From Chloroflexota bacterium (GTDB lineage: Bacteria; Chloroflexota; Anaerolineae; Aggregatilineales; Phototrophicaceae), in contig JAEZAF010000278.1 of assembly GCA_023430545.1 (NCBI GenBank), positions 1-20,265 of the forward strand: a stretch of DNA of 20,265 bases. Direction: 5' to 3'. The notes beneath the pieces were generated by a model. It was given only the letters and a program-made list of their open reading frames with translations, ran no database searches and was not told the origin of the DNA. Shown here one piece after another: positions 20,254 to 20,265 of this stretch; the stretch's first letter is position 1, and each line of letters starts with the position of its first letter. The translations under genes were made by a program, and so were the position numbers.

Positions 20254-20265
20254 CGCTGCGACCCC

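Overview
The window looks like a stretch of chromosome from a moderately GC-rich bacterium, most likely a member of the Chloroflexota (Anaerolineae-like). This is inferred from the mix of families: a large membrane-fused Hanks-type kinase, an ArsR-type regulator with a long N-terminal extension, a RIO1-type kinase, a CysA-like rhodanese and repeat-rich spacers. No rRNA or taxonomic marker other than tmRNA is present. No phage, IS, CRISPR array or plasmid gene was recognised. The genes are mostly housekeeping or sensory, arranged in short operons that change direction often.

Layout. 1-1065: the 3' part of a methyl-accepting chemotaxis transducer. 1093-1341 (-): a small hypothetical protein with a strong ribosome binding site. 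1570-2649: an ArsR-type regulator, convergent with 2823-5042 (-), a Ser/Thr kinase whose membrane sensor lies N-terminal to the kinase; a spacer that can form alternative hairpins separates them. 5043-5729: a non-coding spacer filled by copy 1 of a dispersed repeat. 5730-6710 (-): a lipoprotein cytochrome c followed by a four-helix membrane protein. 6943-7330: tmRNA (ssrA) with promoter, tag reading frame and terminator. 7446-9218: a tightly packed set of an ABM-domain protein, a hypothetical protein and biotin-protein ligase. 9354-9809: a hypothetical protein. 9844-10467 (-): a pentapeptide-repeat protein. 10468-11116: copy 2 of the repeat. 11117-12703: a GMC oxidoreductase. 12773-13006 (-): a small zinc-ribbon protein. 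13490-14353: a two-domain sulfurtransferase. 14615-15154 (-): a DinB-family protein. 15313-17157 (-): an operon of a winged-helix protein and a PlsC-type acyltransferase with its own terminator. 17158-17894: a spacer holding a strong promoter, a 25-codon ORF and a structured leader. 17895-19588: a GNAT acetyltransferase and a RIO kinase, translationally coupled. 19589-20265: copy 3 of the repeat (inverted) and a second pair of direct repeats.

The most unusual content is non-coding. Three spacers carry the same module: a block beginning TTGAAAA, an ungapped SOS-box-like sequence GAAC-N4-GTGC fused to an extended -10, then a few hundred bases rich in GCAGCA and hairpins, with recurring GAGGGGAA motifs and A7/T7 loops. 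They look like members of a dispersed, possibly transcribed element family. Other candidates are a structured leader with a mini-ORF before the GNAT-RIO operon, an orphan intrinsic terminator before the sulfurtransferase, and a 20-bp motif shared by the promoter regions of the ArsR-type regulator and of tmRNA/cytochrome c.
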